DNA from: CAZMGV01 sp964565925
GTDB lineage: Bacteria > JAGRBM01 > JAHCIT01
Assembly (NCBI GenBank): GCA_964565925.1
Contig: CAZMGV010000007.1
Span: 1-64,000, forward strand
Length of the DNA stretch: 64,000 bases
Direction: 5' to 3'
Shown here in pieces: positions 61,922-64,000 of this stretch. Below the pieces are notes generated by a model. That model did no database searches, was not told where the DNA came from, and worked only from the letters and a program-made list of their open reading frames with translations. Made by a program: the position numbers and the translations under genes. The number at the start of each line of letters is the position of its first letter. Position 1 is the stretch's first letter.

Positions 61922-62815
61922 ATGAACTGCCGGACATTTTCACTCGCCGCACTATTTATTTTCGCTTCGCTGCCAGTCCTCCGGGCGGAAGAATCATCCG
62001 TACCGAAGCTCGATCCCAGGGGGCCGGTGGCCCAGGGCAAGCCCTATAAATCCGCTAACGACGGGGCGGAGATCGTCATTCCCGACGGCTGGGTGTACCG
62101 CGAGACCGAGACCGGTCTTGTGCTGGGCAGCAACACCGAACCGGGACTGATCGTCGTATGGGTGAGCCAGGCGAAGCTGCCGGAAGCGGTGGACCGGGAG
62201 ATGTCGGAGGCGCTGGCGTCCACCGGAGGGACGTTCGGAAAACTCGAAGGTCGTCAGAGTGTGACGCTGACGGGTGGTGAAACGACCGTGGCCGAAGCTA
62301 CCGGCAAGGACGCTCAGGGCGTGTCGTTGCGGGCGCGGCTTCTTGCGGTGGCTGGCAAGGACGTCACGGTCATGGTGGCGGGTCTGACGACCAACGAGTC
62401 GGAAAAAATGAACGGAATTCGGCGCCGGACCGACTCGATGGCGAGATCGGTAAAATTCGTTCCGGTGGACCGGACACAGGCGAAGGGGCTTATTGCCGGG
62501 CAGTGGTGGAGCTACAAGGCCGCGACCGGAATCTCGGGCGGCGGCGGGGGCAGCGAGCGGACGGTCGCCTTCTGTCCCGACGGCCGGTACCTCGAAAAAA
62601 GCGAATCCGGTTACTATGGATCGGGCTGGGGTACGGCCGGATCGGGCGGCGGCGCGGGGAAATGGACCGCGTCGGGCACCGAAAAGAACGGATCGGTCCG
62701 GGTGATAAACTCGGACGGCAGTACGACCGACTATTCATACAAGGCGAAAGGCCCGAACGACATCAGCCTGAACGGGCGCGACTACGGGCGCGTGGCAGCC
62801 TCTCTCTGTCAGTGA
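61922..62815 (+). CDS. Secreted protein with Gly/Ser-rich C-terminal domain
   Basis: 297 aa with a signal peptide ending at VLRAEE (about residue 23). Residues ~30-185 look like one beta-rich domain beginning NDGAEIVIPDGWVYRETETG. After QAKGLIAGQWWSYKAATG come Gly-rich runs (SGGGGGSE, GSGGGAGKW) alternating with FCPDGRYLEKSESGYYG and RVINSDGSTTDYSYKAKG strands, a second small beta-domain that recurs in secreted proteins, from memory mainly of deltaproteobacteria. Function unknown. Divergent from the DUF482 gene. Confidence 0.72.
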   Translation: MNCRTFSLAALFIFASLPVLRAEESSVPKLDPRGPVAQGKPYKSANDGAEIVIPDGWVYRETETGLVLGSNTEPGLIVVWVSQAKLPEAVDREMSEALASTGGTFGKLEGRQSVTLTGGETTVAEATGKDAQGVSLRARLLAVAGKDVTVMVAGLTTNESEKMNGIRRRTDSMARSVKFVPVDRTQAKGLIAGQWWSYKAATGISGGGGGSERTVAFCPDGRYLEKSESGYYGSGWGTAGSGGGAGKWTASGTEKNGSVRVINSDGSTTDYSYKAKGPNDISLNGRDYGRVAASLCQ

Positions 62816-62985
62816 ACGCCAAGTCTTAAACCACAGAACCACAATTTGTAACTAATTGAAACATATAATGACGCGCCGCATCTATTAATACGCAAATATT
62901 AGCAATAATTGTCGTATCAGTGTCTCAGGCATTAATGTCGCATACCTTTTGTGACGCTACGCACAAAATGTATTTTATATAGTAA

Positions 62986-62998
62986 TAACAGTATGTTA
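62986..62998 (+). promoter_or_regulatory. IHF-like near-match upstream of lipoprotein gene
   Basis: TAACAGTATGTTA differs at one position from WATCAR-N4-TTR. The surrounding 19 bp (62981-62999) match the motif at 49757 in 14 of 19 positions. Confidence 0.25.
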
Positions 62999-63014
62999 AT
63001 TCAATTTAGATAGA

Positions 63015-63023
63015 TGTGGATAA
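63015..63023 (-). other. DnaA-box sequence
   Basis: TGTGGATAA, the reverse complement of TTATCCACA, a perfect DnaA box next to AT-rich DNA. It is single, with no dnaA/dnaN/gidA genes nearby, so this is not taken as an origin; it may be a regulatory box or chance. Confidence 0.3.
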
Positions 63024-63127
63024 CCTTCGGCCAAACGTTTACTTCCGTTTTCACAGAAAAGTACCTTCTCGGTATTGCGTGCCGAAATGGGCTTCTATAG
63101 GATTAGCCGCTCGTAATCTTAGGGGTC

Positions 63128-63145
63128 ATTGGCATCTTTGCCAAT
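63128..63145. promoter_or_regulatory. Perfect palindrome upstream of lipoprotein gene
   Basis: ATTGGCA-TCTT-TGCCAAT, 7-bp arms, 32 bp before the ATG. Could be an operator or a leader hairpin. Confidence 0.35.
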
Positions 63146-63177
63146 AACAACACAACTGATGAATGGGGAGTCTAGGG

Positions 63178-64000
63178 ATGCGACTTGCGTCCGTTTTTAA
63201 AGCTGTCACCGCTTTTACACTTTTTGGGGCCATGCTGGTTTTCACCGGCTGCTCGGGTAATCCCGAGAAAGTGCTGGTCTTCGCACCCGCACCCTTGAGG
63301 GAACAAACGGCAGGTCTGCCGATGGTTCCGTTCAAGGTCAAGCTGGTCGATGTCCGCGGCGAGCCGATCGGAACCGACGGGCTGGCTGTAACGGTCACCC
63401 TGAAGACCGGCACCGACGCACTTTCGGGCACACTCACGGTCAGTACGGTGGGCGGCATCGCGCTGTTCGACGACGTGGTGTACCGCGTGGCGGAGCCGAT
63501 CGTTGTCGACATCACGGCTCCGGGCGCCCGCCCGATCCTGGATGTTCCGATCACGGTCGTCCCGAACGTTCCGGCGCAGCTCACCTTCGGGACTCCCCCG
63601 GTGAGCCCGGTCGTCGCTGGCAGTGTGTGGACTCCGTTTACCGTCGAGCTTCACGATGCCTACGGCAACAAGATCAATGACTCCCAGATCGTCACCCTGT
63701 CGGTGGTCACTCCCCCGGCGACCGGCGTCCTGCAGGGCACTCTTGTGCGCAATGCCGTCCGCGGCGTCGCGACATTCGACGACATCACCTACAACACGGC
63801 TGAAAACATCACGCTGCAGGCCGTCTCGGCCAACCTCGTGGCGACGATTTCGCTCGCCGTCACGGTCGACCCGACTGCCGGCCCGTTCCGTCTCCGGTTC
63901 GCAGCCACGGGCCAGCCCCAGAACGGCACGACCGATTCGCTCCAGACCATCAAGGTCGAGATCATCGACCAGTACGGCAACGTCGCCACGTCCCGCAATG
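63178..64000 (+). CDS. Lipoprotein with Ig-like repeats (partial, runs off right edge)
   Basis: At least 274 aa, open to the window end. The lipobox VFTGC puts the lipidated cysteine at C25. About three ~100-residue beta-sandwich repeats are seen. Each opens with a PF(K/T)V(K/E)L.D..G strand (KVKLVDVRGEPI, TVELHDAYGNKI, KVEIIDQYGNVA) and closes with a G.A.FDD(V/I).Y strand, resembling bacterial Ig-like/Big domains of surface proteins. ATG 63178 is preceded by GGGGAG. Likely a large surface-exposed or secreted lipoprotein. Confidence 0.85.
   Translation, partial: MRLASVFKAVTAFTLFGAMLVFTGCSGNPEKVLVFAPAPLREQTAGLPMVPFKVKLVDVRGEPIGTDGLAVTVTLKTGTDALSGTLTVSTVGGIALFDDVVYRVAEPIVVDITAPGARPILDVPITVVPNVPAQLTFGTPPVSPVVAGSVWTPFTVELHDAYGNKINDSQIVTLSVVTPPATGVLQGTLVRNAVRGVATFDDITYNTAENITLQAVSANLVATISLAVTVDPTAGPFRLRFAATGQPQNGTTDSLQTIKVEIIDQYGNVATSRN

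Larger units (their letters stand above)
62816..63177. other. AT-rich intergenic gap upstream of the Ig-like lipoprotein gene
   Basis: 362 bp without an ORF, markedly AT-rich from 62840 to 63020. Contains an IHF-like near-match (62986-62998), a DnaA-box sequence (63015-63023) and a perfect 7-bp palindrome (63128-63145). A promoter is expected but I cannot pin one; no clear terminator for the upstream gene. Confidence 0.55.

Noticed and set aside
63015..63023. DnaA box as part of a replication origin
   Set aside because: Only one box, no cluster, no dnaA/dnaN neighbours.

Overview
The window is a GC-rich, densely coding chromosomal segment of a Gram-negative bacterium. I count 55 complete protein genes and one gene cut by the right edge. 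No rRNA, tRNA, CRISPR array, insertion sequence or prophage is visible. Signal peptides and lipoboxes, a MlaC-like lipid-transport protein, AsmA/DUF748-type envelope proteins, ClpA/ClpS, several PilZ proteins and an HflX with a long N-terminal extension suggest a deltaproteobacterial-type lineage. The sequence alone cannot fix the taxon.

Layout. 123-5352 (minus): an apparent operon of a TPR + PgaB-C-terminal-like glycoside hydrolase, cupin, aldehyde dehydrogenase, small membrane protein, dual-specificity phosphatase and cobalamin adenosyltransferase. 5544-11474 (plus): a fibronectin-III lipoprotein, a pabB-pabC-like folate pair, phosphofructokinase and a MOT1-type oxyanion transporter. 11584-15760: a promoter, a strongly structured RNA leader and a complete sulfate ABC transporter (binding protein, CysT, CysW, CysA). 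15836-18450 (minus): mlaC and hflX. 18462-23106: a hypothetical gene, then a signalling group of three PilZ proteins, a SET-domain protein and a polytopic chemoreceptor. 23172-27163: monooxygenase-like protein, ABC1 kinase, acyl-CoA dehydrogenase and enoyl-CoA hydratase. 27396-39096: DUF748 protein, FAD oxidase, cyclic-nucleotide-binding protein, glycosyltransferase, a large secreted protein, a phosphotransacylase, and a periplasmic protein coupled to a diguanylate cyclase. 39201-49476: acetyl-CoA synthetase, SDR, peroxiredoxin, GNAT + universal stress protein, purD, and an operon of long-chain acyl-CoA synthetase with TIGR03546 and TIGR03545 proteins. 49901-64000: diiron oxygenase-like protein, S1C protease, solitary DNA methyltransferase, RNase D, TetR regulator, glutathione synthetase, acetate kinase, clpA-clpS, a FemAB/DUF482-like acyltransferase, a secreted protein and a partial lipoprotein with Ig-like repeats.

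How it fits together. Most genes are housekeeping: folate, purine, glutathione, glycolysis, sulfate uptake, proteolysis, and fatty-acid and acetate activation. A c-di-GMP theme recurs: three PilZ proteins with intact binding motifs, and a GGDEF enzyme with an I-site. The strongest non-coding signal is the ~240-nt leader of the sulfate operon, in which one G-rich strand can pair with either of two C-rich partners. I also see two good sigma-54-like promoters and a set of IHF-like, AT-rich motifs that recur in the longest intergenic gaps.
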